From Meandrina meandrites (lineage: Eukaryota > Cnidaria > Anthozoa > Scleractinia > Meandrinidae), in NCBI GenBank assembly GCA_963693305.1, contig OY855908.1, forward strand, positions 24,640,493 to 24,704,492: a stretch of 64,000 bases of DNA, read 5' to 3'. The position numbers and the translations under genes were made by a program. Below are positions 33,386-44,519 of this stretch, one piece after another. Below the pieces are notes generated by a model that worked only from the letters and a program-made list of their open reading frames with translations, did no database searches and was not told where the DNA came from. Position 1 is the stretch's first letter. Every line of letters begins with the position of its first letter.

Positions 33386-35239
33386 ATTATTGTTATCATT
33401 AATAGCAAACAAAAATCAAATATTTCAAAGCTTAAAGTGCATTTGATAAATTTGATCGCATTTGCGTGGGATGTTGATGTGAAAATCAGACGTTTGTTGT
33501 GTGTTTCTGTTTTGCAGAGGGCATCATGTTGACAAGTTTCCTCGCTTTGCTTCTTCATCTGTGAATTATACACGCGGCATAAGCTTTGCTTGGGCGAAGA
33601 CGTGGGAGGCGAAGTATTATTTTTTAATCGCTCGCCGTTTGAATGGAGCTCGTCTTCAAGAACTGTACATTAAGTATCAAGCAAGACGCCTGCCATCTTT
33701 TTTCTGTGTAACACCTTCGCATATGGGTTCAACAAATAGTCTCAAGTGTGTTTTGTTTCATTGTCAGAATTATTTTAATATAAGATGCCGCTCTTGTGAA
33801 AATGGTGAAGCAGGTACCTTTTTCGAAAGTCCAGTTTTCTACACACGTAATTATAATCGCGTTTAAATACGGCACTCTGCAGTGGTATAATTGCATTAAA
33901 TTTCTTTTGAAATCAACGTAAATCATTGGTTCTCCGGGAGCTATAAAGTGTGTTTCCCTGTGATTCGTTTGAATTCGCGCGGGGAGTGATGGGTTGGAGG
34001 CCGAAGAGGAGACTGGGGCATGTCAGACACTAAACCACTCAGACACTGAACAGAGAACACCAGAAAGGGACAACAGTGACTTTTAAGGGGTGATACTCTT
34101 AACTACAGATCTGGAGCCATTGCTAAGGAATTGCCGAAGACTGTATTTTAAAGCAAGCGATTTTGAAGCTTTTTGTAACGCTAAATGGTGAATTTTATTT
34201 GGGGCCGGGGTACACCTGCTTTAAAAAATATATCATTGCGCGTGCGAAACTAGTGCCAGTCCCAAACCGCGCGTTAGAATTTAAAATCCCTAAAACTCCA
34301 CGGAAACAAGGTAAAGTTCCGATTTCTCTTACGAATCAGAGATAACGTGGCCGTCTTTATAATCTGATTTTACTGTTTACACGAAAAAAGGAAACGCTAC
34401 TGATAAAAGTCTGTAAATACGAGTGTTTATTACGCCATAACTCTTATAATAATGCGAATTTCACAAAAACAATACGTCACATTACGCATGTGCATGTTCT
34501 TTATCTATTGACGCTCATTTAAATTTTAAAATCTATCCGCCGTTTGAGGTTTAAGGTTTATTCCGTTCTGGTCACGTTACACGTTAAATATCACCGTGAC
34601 CTGAAACTCTTGGAGGAGTCTTCATTAGAGCAAACTCGTACAAAAAGCTTATTTGTATGATGTTTTGTTTCCAAAATATAGCAATTAGAAACCTGCTTTA
34701 GAAACAAATTGGTAGTTAAGAGTCACCCCCCTTAATTTCTGCTTTCTTTGGCCACACAAAGGGAGCAGTTAATAAGAGGATTTATTGAAAAGCGGACAGT
34801 ATCCTTAGACCAGTCGTGGCTCGAGGTGAAACACTTTACCCTATACAGCGCTGGCAGTGATGGAGAAAATCGCACCTTACAAATTGCCCGAGTCGCGTTT
34901 AACGTAGTGACAACGTCGCTTTTCACTAGGAAAAATACGATTTCTTGTTTGTCCGGTCCTCAGTAATGTCTGTAATCTTTGGGAGACTGTCGGAAGTACT
35001 TAGTGACGCCCTGATAAAGTTGGAAAATGATCGGACATCCTTGGATAAAATTATCTAGTTGCATGAATTTCACAAAGCCATATATAAATTAACGGCCCGT
35101 GAATCAGGCAAAGACAAGTTTTTCCACTTGTCGACTGGGCGAACTTAAAGTTAAAAAAAAAAAAACTACAAATTTGTCTTGTGAAACAAAACTCATCAAT
35201 AATGAAGGGAAATCTTGCTTTTTTGTTGTGCTTTTTTAA

Positions 35240-35813
35240 GGTCATTCCCCTGTTTTGCATTGCGCATCCTTACTGCGCACGATTTATTGCGTCATTAGCG
35301 CGCGCACGTCCAAAGACCTTATGAGTTTGCTATGAGGATGAGCTCACTAGGATAAAGAATGCCGGTTATTTACTCTTAAACAAGCATGGGGACCTACCTT
35401 TTTTTTCAAGGAATTTTTACCTATCATTCATCCTCTTTTTTTCAAAGAGTTAGAAAAAAATCCCATGTTTGAAAACAAAATGATTGCTAGAAATTCGTTG
35501 CTCACGGAGCTAAAATCACCTGACGCGCTCGCGAGGAAGTTTTTGAGCCAATTCCGTTTGATACTACTAGTATATATATTAAATTGTTCCTTGTTAACGA
35601 TATAATATGTCTATTACATTGTTTTAAGATTTGCTTTAGTTATGTGATTCCTGTACCAATGGAAAAAAGACGCGTTAACTGATCAAATAAACGTGTGTTA
35701 CGGACCCCAGGACATATTCTTTTTATTTTATATTTCGAAACACCACATGATTGATAACAACTTGTGAAAGTTTGACAAAAATCCTGTGTTTAACTTTATT
35801 TCGGGGGAAGACC
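35240..35813. mobile_element. 574-bp TIR element with TTAA target duplication
   Basis: The ends GGTCATTCCCC and GGGGGAAGACC are imperfect inverted repeats. TTAA flanks both sides (35236-35239 and 35814-35817). Block A at about 5385 shows the unoccupied site. The TTAA target is that of piggyBac or Kolobok transposases. No transposase is encoded. Confidence 0.8.
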
Positions 35814-37333
35814 TTAACGGAATATTTCCTTTCGTTTTGTGAGTAGACCGTTTTTGAGCACAAAATCTGATAATGTACAGGATAATGGGAAGTTGCCAAA
35901 CAAGCTTCCCATCAAGGGACAGTGAGACATTCGTGCAAGGAAATTGCAGCTAGCATAGAGACGCATCACGTGTCAAATATACTTCGCGGTTGTCCAAGAG
36001 GTTATTTTTTTCTTCCTTTCTGCATCAACGTAGAGAAGAGAAGAAAACCCCTGGGAACCGCGTAGTGTCTATTTTTTTTCGAAATCCCATGGTAGATGTT
36101 TTTTGTTTTCGTCTGCTGATTCGCTTTCAATCTCGCTTGGAAGGCGCGCACGCGTGGTAACTGGGGAGTCAGTAACACTCTGCAAGACTATTTGCTCAAA
36201 AGAGCGCTTCACATGCAAGGAATTTGAGTGAAAGTATCAAGGATTCATATCGAAAAGCAAAAATGTTTGTGGAACGATAGATTTGGATAAAACATCGTAA
36301 CAGATTTGCCGATTCACATACTCTTATTCAGCTCCACCACCGCACTAGAAGCGTGACTGGTTGGAGCTCCAAATAAATTTTGTTTTCATGCACGAAAAAG
36401 GAAACCATCAGAGGTTATCCTTTGACCCCCTCTCCAACAGTATGGGTTTTGTGGTTTAGTGATAAATAAAACTCAAAGCTGAAGGGCGTTCTCTCTGTTC
36501 GCTTCGTTTAGGCGTTTAACGGTGGAATCGAATTTAAGTTTACCCAGGAGTTTATCAATGATACCTTTTACGAAACAGTGTCAGTAATTTGTAAGCGAAC
36601 ACAAAATTGGCAACGGGATCTGTAAACGGAGACGTAAATATGCATAGCATTTCCTGCTATAAAATTTGATTTGCATATGTCACATGAATCAAACAAATAC
36701 TTCAAGATTTAATTTTTTCACCTATTTTCGATTTTAGTTTCATAACTCCTGACTTACTGTAAACTACATTACATTCAAAAATCATCTACGAAATGCTAAT
36801 CGATATAATTATCTAATTGAATGCCAGATTTCTTATTTTCTACATTCCGATCTGTATGACTTGAGATTAACTACAACAAACCGAGGTCAACCGAGAGGGC
36901 CTTACTTTTGTCTACCACACTGTATTAAATTTTATCGACATGAACAATTTTTAATCAACTATGATGAAATTGTTTTATCGTAGACTAAGTATGGCAAGCC
37001 ACGAGGCAAGCTGCGAAAATACGTTTTCAGGTTGAGCGAGTTAAGGAAATTCACTGACAGAAATTCGAAACATCTAATCGCCTAACGTTTGTTATAATTC
37101 TTCGATAATTACTTGTTAAATTAGTAGCAAAAAGCACCCAGAATACATCGACAGGGCGCCAATACTTAAGTCAATGTAAAAAATCGGAAATGGCAACGTT
37201 TTGTAGCAATCATGCACACAAACTGACAAATGTACAGCTTGTTAGTTATAAATGAGACAGAAGCCAGCCACAGCATACAGGGTACTGAAGACTGGTTTCC
37301 AACTTCTTCTTCTTTTCAACTATTTAGAAGAGA

Positions 37334-37530
37334 GCAGGGCTGGCGCAGTTGGGAGAGCGCTCGCTTTCCAAAAAGGGCACCGGGTTCGAATACATGTACC
37401 GGACTCGGCGTTATATATGGATTGAGTTTGTTGTTGGTTTTCGTTCTTGCTCCGCAGGTAAACTAACACCCCAAATTCCAGTTTGATTCTCGATCTTACG
37501 AGCTCCTAAGATCTCTTTACTGTTACGTGG
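37334..37530 (+). repeat. tRNA-derived SINE (paralogous insertion)
   Basis: The A-box TGGCGCAGTTGGGAGAGCGC is at 37341-37360 and the B-box CGGGTTCGAATAC near 37381. The body matches the copy at 6662 in block A. Both boxes are closer to consensus here than in the A copy. Confidence 0.75.
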
Positions 37531-38345
37531 ATTTAGTCAGTTATAAATTAATTACACTTACACTTTAATTAATTCGGTATAATCGCTGTCGATTGTTAGT
37601 GATAGGTAAAAAATTGTTTGGTTTTGTTATTCATCCGATGCTCTGTAAGAGCGTGTTTACCCCTTGTGAAGGCTCGCCGTGAGTCGCTCTACTGTCAAAA
37701 TAAACGTACAGCCAAAGAAATGCCAGAAATAAACACTATACTTACTATTTAGAATGTTTCCAACTTATTCTGGAGCAATTTAGCAAGACATCAATGCCGT
37801 CAACCAGTTAAGAGCTGAAGTGAAATCTTTTCCAAAAGATTGAAAGAGAAACAGCACATAGCGTGATATTGACGTTTGTTTCTATTTTCAGCACATAATG
37901 AGAAGCACGTGACTACTCATGAAAGGGAACGGGAATCGGGAAACGGGAAACGGGAAATTGCAATGGAAAAACGAGAAACGGGGAACAGGGAACAGGAACG
38001 GGGAACGAAAAGTTTATCTTTTGGTCAAAGATTTAAACTGTAAAAAAAGATTTTTGGGCCTAAACTCGATTATTTAATATGAATAGATGTTGAACAGGGC
38101 CAGGGTGGCAACTCGCTCTAATGAAGTCATTTAGTTTTGGTTCATTTCCGCGTGCAATTTCCCTTCCCAGTGAACTTCACAAACTAAATGACAACGTTTC
38201 ATATAGAACCCGAGACACCTGACAAGAAACACTGGCATCGCATCCACTGGTGATATACTACTGAGATATAATATTTACAAACACATACTCCAAATAAACA
38301 TTACATCGTGAGTTTACTAGCAGCCTAAAAATTGTTTATTTGACT

Positions 38346-39560
38346 CAGTCCTGAAAATTTCGATTCTAGTATTTTAAAAGTTTTCCCGAAGAAAGGTGCT
38401 ACTAGTTATTTGAACCATACATTTAAACAGTCAATTTTTGACTTATTACCAAAGAAATGTTTACAAAATTTATGCAATGACTATGTTAAAGAAAATTTTA
38501 TGAAATTCTAGCCTGTATATGGATAATGCAAACAAACGTTACAGACAGCCGAACAAACAACCTTGTCACGTGCTTTGGGTAAAAGTTCCACGAGAAAAGC
38601 GTTGTTATCAAAAGTTATCCCTTGCATGGTTTACGCTATGGTTTGGCAAGAATAATAATTCCCTTTTTGGTAACCCACAACTCGGTCCTGGGGATCAATT
38701 AAACTTTTAGTACTGGAAAGCAAGTTACTATTAAAATAATCAAAGAAACCCGGGACGGCATCTGACCCGCGAGGTTAACTCGTCAAGGTTGTGCAACTAG
38801 AAATATCGCTAAAAGTATCTGCTGATCAGTTTTAGTAATTCCTTAGAATATTTGTTGATTAGGGTTAGTAATTCAACAATGTAAGCTTTCCCAGAGTTAG
38901 TTAGCTAGTTTACCAAGTTGGATTCACGTACGTACTATTTTAAAGCCATTATGTCCAGCTATTTTCCGAATGGTTTCTTTTTGCCAGTAAGTGCTCTTGG
39001 CTAGAACTTGCTGTTATTCCGTACCTAAGAGCACGTATTCGGCTCGCGAAAAGCGTCTTTGTTTCTTTGTTCTTTTGTGAAGCCACATGAGTTGCTACTT
39101 CATCCTCTCGTTCACCCAAACTAAAATCTGTTTGGTAACAAGTATAATTATGTGCCCTTCAACTGACATAAACAGGCATAAGTTTCCCATGGACATCCAG
39201 TCACCAAAAGACTAAAAAGATCGGATTAATACCAAAATCTCACTTACAATAGTTAATACCTATTGTAAGAGAGATTTTGGTATTGATCAGATCTTTTTGT
39301 CTTTCGGTGACTGGATATTTATGGAAAATGGTCTTGTAAGCGCAGCCATCCAAAGGTTATGCTGGAGATGGTAACGGACTGGGTACTTAACAACAGAATT
39401 GGTCCTCTCCAGTCTTTCCTCACTCTCGATCCTTGGTCACCCTCGGACTGCGAGCTCTGCTCCGGTAAACCGCGTTTTCTGCAGGCTACTCTTCACTGTT
39501 CTGTAAGTATTGAACAGTAGAGGATGTCTTAAATCAAAAAATATCTGTAAGGGCCACAAT
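38346..39560. other. Unassigned sequence with one foldback
   Basis: Other than the foldback at 39187-39324, no gene or repeat signature was seen. The 63-codon frame at 38519 has no known relative. Confidence 0.4.
39187..39324. repeat. Foldback element, CATCCAGTCACC arms
   Basis: The left arm (CATCCAGTCACCAAAAGAC, then TAATACCAAAATCTC) pairs with the right arm over about 60 bp, leaving a TTAATAC loop. Confidence 0.9.
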
Positions 39561-39564
39561 GAAC

Positions 39565-39570
39565 TTTATT
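39565..39570 (-). terminator. Poly(A) signal of the METTL27-like gene
   Basis: AATAAA on the minus strand lies about 75 nt downstream of the stop codon at 39644, a suitable distance for the end of this transcript. Confidence 0.65.
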
Positions 39571-39643
39571 AATGACAGGCATTGTTAAAAAAAGATTACA
39601 ACAATACGTACGGCTTAATCATTATACAGTTTCCGCCTAGAAT

Positions 39644-42249
39644 TTAGTTCTTCAGTACTCTATAAATGAAACCGTTGACCTCTTGAGGCAAATCATCTTT
39701 GGAAAAATATGGTAAATTTTCGCGCGATAAAAGTTTCCATCTTCCTGTTTTCTCCAGCTCCAACATCTTTTCTTCATATTCCTTCACGTCGTGGAAGCGC
39801 ATCGTAAAAGAGAAAAGACCTCCTGCAATGTGAAAAGAATAAACTGGCATGAATTAAGATATCGACACAGCCACTCTGTGGATATTTGCCGCTGGAAATT
39901 GCTTCATTTTAGACTGCTTTTATTGGATACTATCAAGGGAAAATGTTGTCACTATACATTGTGGGCTTAATCACAACTATAACAAAATTCTCGAATCTGA
40001 TTGGTTCTTAGCACGCCCTATTTTTTACCAAATTGGAGCGCGCGCGGCTAAAGTGTCCAATAACAAAGTATCCAATAACAAGGTGTCCAATAACAAAGTT
40101 CACATGCTGCGCATGCGCGCGCTCTTTATTTGGTTCCTTGTTGTGAGCTTCAAGAATGGCTTTTTTGCCTTAATGATGATAAGTACTTAGTAGGCTTCGC
40201 TTTATCTAATTTTTTTCTCGAATTGTGTTATTCTTATGATTAATTGGTAATAGGACTTCGTGTCGTCCAATTCTGTCTGTAATCATACTCGTGATTAAAC
40301 AAATCGGACTCCCGCTACGCGGTCGTCCGATTTTGTTAATCACTCGTATGATTACAGACCGAATTGGACTCCACTCAGTCCTATTACCATTACTTATCGG
40401 AATTAATTAGTTTATTCATTCGAACCGCCGAAACTGAGATTTAAGGTCTATGCAGTCGCTAACAGGAGGTGGCTGAGCTTATCACGATATTATAAGTCAG
40501 TTTTGTTAGGCACAAAACTTACTTTCAAATAAAATTGTTCAATTAGAAGCGTATTAAGATTTTGGAATTGAGTAATTATACTTCATGATCAATTGTTTTT
40601 AATCCTTGGTTTGGACCTCAATAAAAGTTCATGTTATATTTATAGTTTTGTGTTCTATTAGTTTGAGTTCTTCCGAATTTGTCATTGGGCGTTTACTCTA
40701 TTTTGGTTTTTCGGTATTCGCTTTCTTAATAAGTCTCAGAAAGTCTCGACATATCGCCGGAAGCTCACCAAGATTCGTGTACCTCAACCTTTCAGTCAGT
40801 GGTTTAGGGTTAATAAGATCACAATATGGCTTAATAAAACTGTGTAGCGCCTTTATGTAGATTCTGTGTAAAATTGTTTTTTTTTTTGTAATCTGGCGCT
40901 GAAATGTTCAAATGACTTTCAGACGTTTCGGGAGTACTGTCCCTTCATCAGTGGAATAGCCGTTGGAGTCGGCGCGCGTCATTTAGACTTCCGGTTACCT
41001 CTTGCACTGCTAATTTCTCAGAATTTCTACAAGTTGGCGGAGAATAGGGTGTCGATCCCAGTACCTCCGCAAGCCAACAAAGCTCAAAATAGTACTTTGG
41101 TAGAGCAGAAAATAACTTCATAAGCAATACTAAACCGAAAGTGGTAATGATTGATTAAGATGAATTGTGAAGGGTAAACTGGACGAAATTTGCCAATTTG
41201 CGTTGTCCTTAGTCACATCAGTGCTGTAAGGTGTCTCGTTACCCACCAAGTGCCCGTAGTACGGTCGGATCATATGAAGAGGTAGCTTAACGGAGGGCAA
41301 AAATAAGAGTGAATCTCAGACTATCAGTCCTAAGAAATTGCTATTACCAGCCTTCACCATCCTGACCATTTCGTCAAGAGCCTCTGGTCGCACATGACCT
41401 GGAACAAGTGTGCCACAACAGATCAGCGCATGGTACTCTGCTGTTTCTATGTCGGGATTCCGCTGTTCGTTCAGTGGGGCGCAGATCAGCTTCTTGTAGA
41501 AATTTTTCTTTTTTGCCTCATTTAACATTTCTTGTGAAAGATCCAGAGCATCAATATCAGTGTAGCCGAGCTTAGCAAGTACCTCAACAGCAAGTCCTGT
41601 TCCTGCACCGGCATCAATAATCTTGATTTGGCTTGGCGGTTTGTCGCGGAAAGCTTGTTTGATGGCAGCATCCAGAGACTGAGCCAACGGCTTGTGGTAG
41701 GAGACCCCGGTAGTTTCCACGACATCCTAAAAAATCACAGTGACCAGTCGTTCTTACATGACAGCGAGAAGGCTATGGGGTGGAGGGGTGGGGATTGGTG
41801 GGGGGGGGGGGGGGAGGGAAGAAAAGAATAAGTTGACAAGTTTTGATATAATAATGTCATTAAAACTGACCCTCAGAACGACACAAAGTTCAGAAACTCA
41901 GAACCGGTGAGATATTTGACTTGTTTCGCGCGTTATTTGTACTTCACGAAGCGGAGTTGGATAATTATGACCCATTCGATAACCAAAATCTGTATCTTTC
42001 CATACTTACGCTCACCCCTTCCCCCCGAACCCAATGCCTTTCCTGATACTTAAATGAACGGGTACTGGGTGTGGTCCGCTTGGATTAACATCGAGGGTTA
42101 AAACATTAAAGTGAGAGCTCGAGGTGTACCTTATCATACTTGGTTGCCCATTTGTCATAAAGGTCCTTTATCTCGACCTCCGTTGTGTCATTTGATAATT
42201 GGCCAAACTGTTCTCCAAAGTATTTTCCGTAGACAGTGAACGATGCCAT
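39644..42249 (-). CDS. METTL27: METTL27-like class I methyltransferase (three coding exons)
   Basis: Coding exons are 42130-42249, 41348-41726 and 39644-39822. Introns start GT and end AG (donors AAG|GTACAC and CTG|GTAATA; acceptors TTAG|GATGTC and GCAG|GAGGTC), and the phases (0, then 1) join cleanly. The product is 225 residues, close to METTL27 of vertebrates (about 245). Residues 31-40 (YDKWATKYDK) give the family N-terminus. The SAM-binding motif is DAGAGTG at 78-84, with acidic D102 in LDLS closing the nucleotide site. The last exon gives GGLFSFTMRF and GFIYRVLKN, as in the family. The first exon stays open upstream of M1 to an acceptor-like TTTTACAG at 42272, so a further 5-prime exon is possible. 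The substrate is unknown. Intron lengths are 403 and 1525 nt; the long one carries a foldback and a Penelope-like tail. Confidence 0.85.
39972..40389. repeat. Intronic foldback element, copy 2 of the 27.3-27.7 kb repeat
   Basis: The segment starts with AATCTGATTGGTTCTTAGCA and the three tandem GTGTCCAATAACAA-type words (about 40051-40098). It continues to the foldback at 40245-40389, whose loop is CCGCTACGCGG. Arms and loop are nearly identical to 27531-27675. It lies in the long intron of the METTL27-like gene. Confidence 0.85.
40875..40985 (-). mobile_element. 3-prime remnant of a Penelope-like element with hammerhead-core-like motif
   Basis: On the minus strand the order is CCACTGATGAAGGGACAGT, then ACTCCCGAAACGTCTG (core at 40925-40951). 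CTGATGA and GAAAC flank a GGGA/TCCC stem, the layout of a hammerhead core. One extra A precedes the stem. Such motifs are known from Penelope-like element termini. No reverse transcriptase remains. Confidence 0.45.
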
Positions 42250-42271
42250 TGATTCCTGTTCAGTCACTAAA

Positions 42272-42699
42272 CTGTAAAATAAAACACCTTTTCTTTTCTT
42301 TGTAAAACCACTTAAAACAGCACAGCATAATATAGTTATTATTTGCAGGTGTGATGAGCGACATTTTACTCTTAGGAACGACGTTATAACAAGTTTACAC
42401 GAGACAGTTCCACCAAGTTAAGCGTTGGTGGGAGAAGGGAGGGGAGGGGCCCAGGGGGGAGGGGAGGGGTATACAAGAGAAAATAGAGCCTCATGAACAA
42501 AATTTACTGGACTTGAGGTGAGTGTTAATATTTTGTTCCATGAAGCTTACATTGCTCTAGCCTGTAACAATACAGAGAGGTTTGAATTTTGTTTCTCAAT
42601 TTTTACTCTTCGCAGAGTGTGTAAAGTACAGTAGGTCCAGCCTGAATAGAACACATAGGAAAATAAAGGGCTGGCATGTTCTAAAAAATGTTTTATTTA
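42272..42699. other. Upstream region of the METTL27-like gene with a G-rich tract
   Basis: The plus strand at 42421-42475 has repeated GGGAGGGG blocks able to form a G-quadruplex, about 180 bp upstream of the annotated start codon. No upstream coding exon was identified. Confidence 0.4.
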
Positions 42700-42824
42700 C
42701 CTACTAAAAGATGGTTTTCCATGTTCTATAAGAAAATAATGCACGCTTGAGGTCAGCTGCTTTTCTAGACTTCAAAAGTGCATTATTTTCTTATAGGACA
42801 TAGGAAAACCATCTTCTAGTGGGT
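42700..42824. repeat. Foldback element, CCTACTAAAAGATGG arms, copy 1
   Basis: The arms CTACTAAAAGATGGTTTTCC and TCTATAAGAAAATAATGCAC pair with their inverse downstream. The loop is a short CAGCTG stretch. A longer version sits at 43858-44028. Confidence 0.9.
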
Positions 42825-42989
42825 TTAGAATATAGCATAGAAATGCAAATAATTAAAAAAAAAACACTTTTGCGCACGCGTGCTGATCTGAATGAACAAA
42901 CACTACGCCAAGAAACCTGACGACAGCAATCAAATCCATTTTAATGCTGTTTTGCAGTCGAAAGTGAATTTCTATATCGCTGTACTTAC

Positions 42990-43184
42990 CTTTGCAGCCC
43001 GTTTTGTGTTTGCTTTTGCTTTTGTGCTCTTAGAGTACGATTCCGTAACAATTTTGTTTAAATCAGTGTCTTGCAAGTTTGCAAAGTGGCCGCCTTCCTG
43101 GCACTCACTGCTCAACAACTCGTCCACGTCTTCATCTTCTCAGTCACCGAAACGTAATTCAGGTGAACTGTTTTTAGCGGCCAT
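42990..43184 (-). pseudogene. First exon of a Crypton-type gene, copy 1, with stop
   Basis: It starts MAAKNSSPELRFGD on the minus strand, meets a TGA, then continues EDEDVDELLSSECQ, LQDTDLNKIVTESYSKSTKA and ends at a good donor (AAAG|GTAAGTACAG). This is the N-terminal exon typical of KIAA1958/ZMYM2-like Crypton proteins. The stop and the absence of later exons mark it as dead. It is part of a repeat that recurs at 44.2 kb. Confidence 0.6.
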
Positions 43185-43304
43185 AATTAAGGAAATAAAA
43201 TGACAACTTTAAAAGATTGTTACCACCATGTTTTTGAATTCGTAACGCAGCAAAAGTTGCATCCGAGGTACCGGGCTTCTATAGTTTTTAGCTATGTTCT
43301 ATTT

Positions 43305-43411
43305 AACAATTAGATTATGAGCTCGAGATTTCTATGAGGTGATAGTTGATGAGGCCGCAGGCCGAATCAACTATCACCTCATAGAAATTGAGAGCGAATA
43401 ATCTAATTGTT
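43305..43411. repeat. Foldback element, AACAATTAGATTAT ends
   Basis: The arms run AACAATTAGATTATGAGCTC and TTTCTATGAGGTGATAGTTG with their inverse. The loop is GCCGCAGGC. It lies between the two copies of the Crypton-exon repeat. Confidence 0.9.
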
Positions 43412-43857
43412 TTAGTAGAATTCTGACTGAAATAAACGCAAACAATGGTTTCTAGTTATTTTCCTTCGCATTATCGAACTTAACGGTTTAACGAAATCGC
43501 ACGCATTGAATTGTCCTTGGTAAATTTGCAGTTGTTTACGCGCGTGCACCCGTTTTTCAATAATTTCAAGCTTTTAAAGTCAAGAAACTGCTAATGTCCT
43601 TCTTTTAGTCTTCTCGGGAATTTTATTAGCCATTTACATTTAAACTTCCTTCCAAAACTTCGGAAAAACGATAAAAACGTCGCATTTTGTGGACGACCTT
43701 CGGCAACTGCACACTAATGGCTGATAGTGTTCAATAGCTCAGCCAATCACATTGCAGCATTTGCATTAGTGTACTAGTAGAATTCTACTAAAAAAAAGTA
43801 GAAAACAGTCCTAAGAACATATGCGCGCTGATTGCTTAAAAATCGTGTTTCTATTTA

Positions 43858-44028
43858 CCTACTAGAAGATGGTTTTCCAAGTTCTATAAGAAAATAATGC
43901 ACCCTTGAGGTATAGAAAAGCTGCTAGTGGATGCCCGAGCCGTTAGGCGAGGGCATTCAGCTGCTTTTCTAGACCTCAAAAGTGCATTATTTTCTTATAG
44001 GACATAGGAAAACCATCTTCTAGTGGGT
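43858..44028. repeat. Foldback element, copy 2, long-loop form
   Basis: It has the same arms as 42700-42824. It retains a longer centre (GCTGCTAGTGGATGCCCGAG and GAGGGCATTCAGCTGC) that is itself palindromic. Copy 1 therefore looks like a deletion derivative of the loop. Confidence 0.9.
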
Positions 44029-44192
44029 TTAGAATATAGCATAGAAATGCAAATAATTTAAAAAAAAAACTTTTGCGCGCGCGTGCTGATCTGAATGAAC
44101 AAACACCACGCCAAGAAACCTGACGACAGCAATCAAATCCATTTTAATGCTGTTTTGCAGTCGAAAGTGAATTTCTATATCGCTGTACTTAC

Positions 44193-44397
44193 CTTGAAAA
44201 ACCTTTGTAGCCCGTTTTGTGTTTGCTTTTGTGCTCTTAGAGTACGATTCCGTAACAATTTTGTTTAAATCAGTGTCTTGCAAGTTTTCAAAGCGGCCGC
44301 CTTGCTGGCACTCACTGCTCAACAACTCGTCCACGTCTTCATCTTCCCAGTCACCGAAACGTAATTCTTATTCAGGTGAACTGTTTTTAGCGGCCAT
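44193..44397 (-). pseudogene. First exon of a Crypton-type gene, copy 2, with stop
   Basis: It starts MAAKNSSPE, is cut by a TAA in a small insertion, and resumes ELRFGDWEDEDVDELLSSEC and GGRFENLQDTDLNKIVTES. It ends TKVFQ at donor CAAG|GTAAGTACAG (phase 1). It restores the codon that is a stop in copy 1 but carries its own lesion, so the two copies were disabled independently. Confidence 0.6.
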
Positions 44398-44519
44398 AAT
44401 TAAGGAAATAAAATGACAACTTTAAAAGATTGTTGCCGCCATGTTTTTGAATTCGTAACGCAGCAAAAGTTGCATCCGAGTTACCGGGCTTCTATAGTTT
44501 TTAGCTATGTTCTATAAAA

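Larger units (their letters stand above)
33524..38345. repeat. Segmental duplication block B (direct copy of block A)
   Basis: It begins with ATCATGTTGACAAGTTTCCT, shared with 1854, and continues to CAGCCTAAAAATTGTTTATT, shared with 10265. Relative to A it gained the TTAA element at 35240-35813 and about 290 bp near 36075-36360, and it lacks the 2.65-kb transposon. Short frames, such as 34748-34966, are partly preserved between A and B but carry indels and stops in A. I therefore do not call them genes. Confidence 0.75.

Noticed and set aside
34748..34966. 72-codon frame in block B (MATQREQLIRGFIEK...)
   Set aside because: The paralogous stretch in block A has insertions and a stop, and no domain is recognised. 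I could not exclude a decayed exon.
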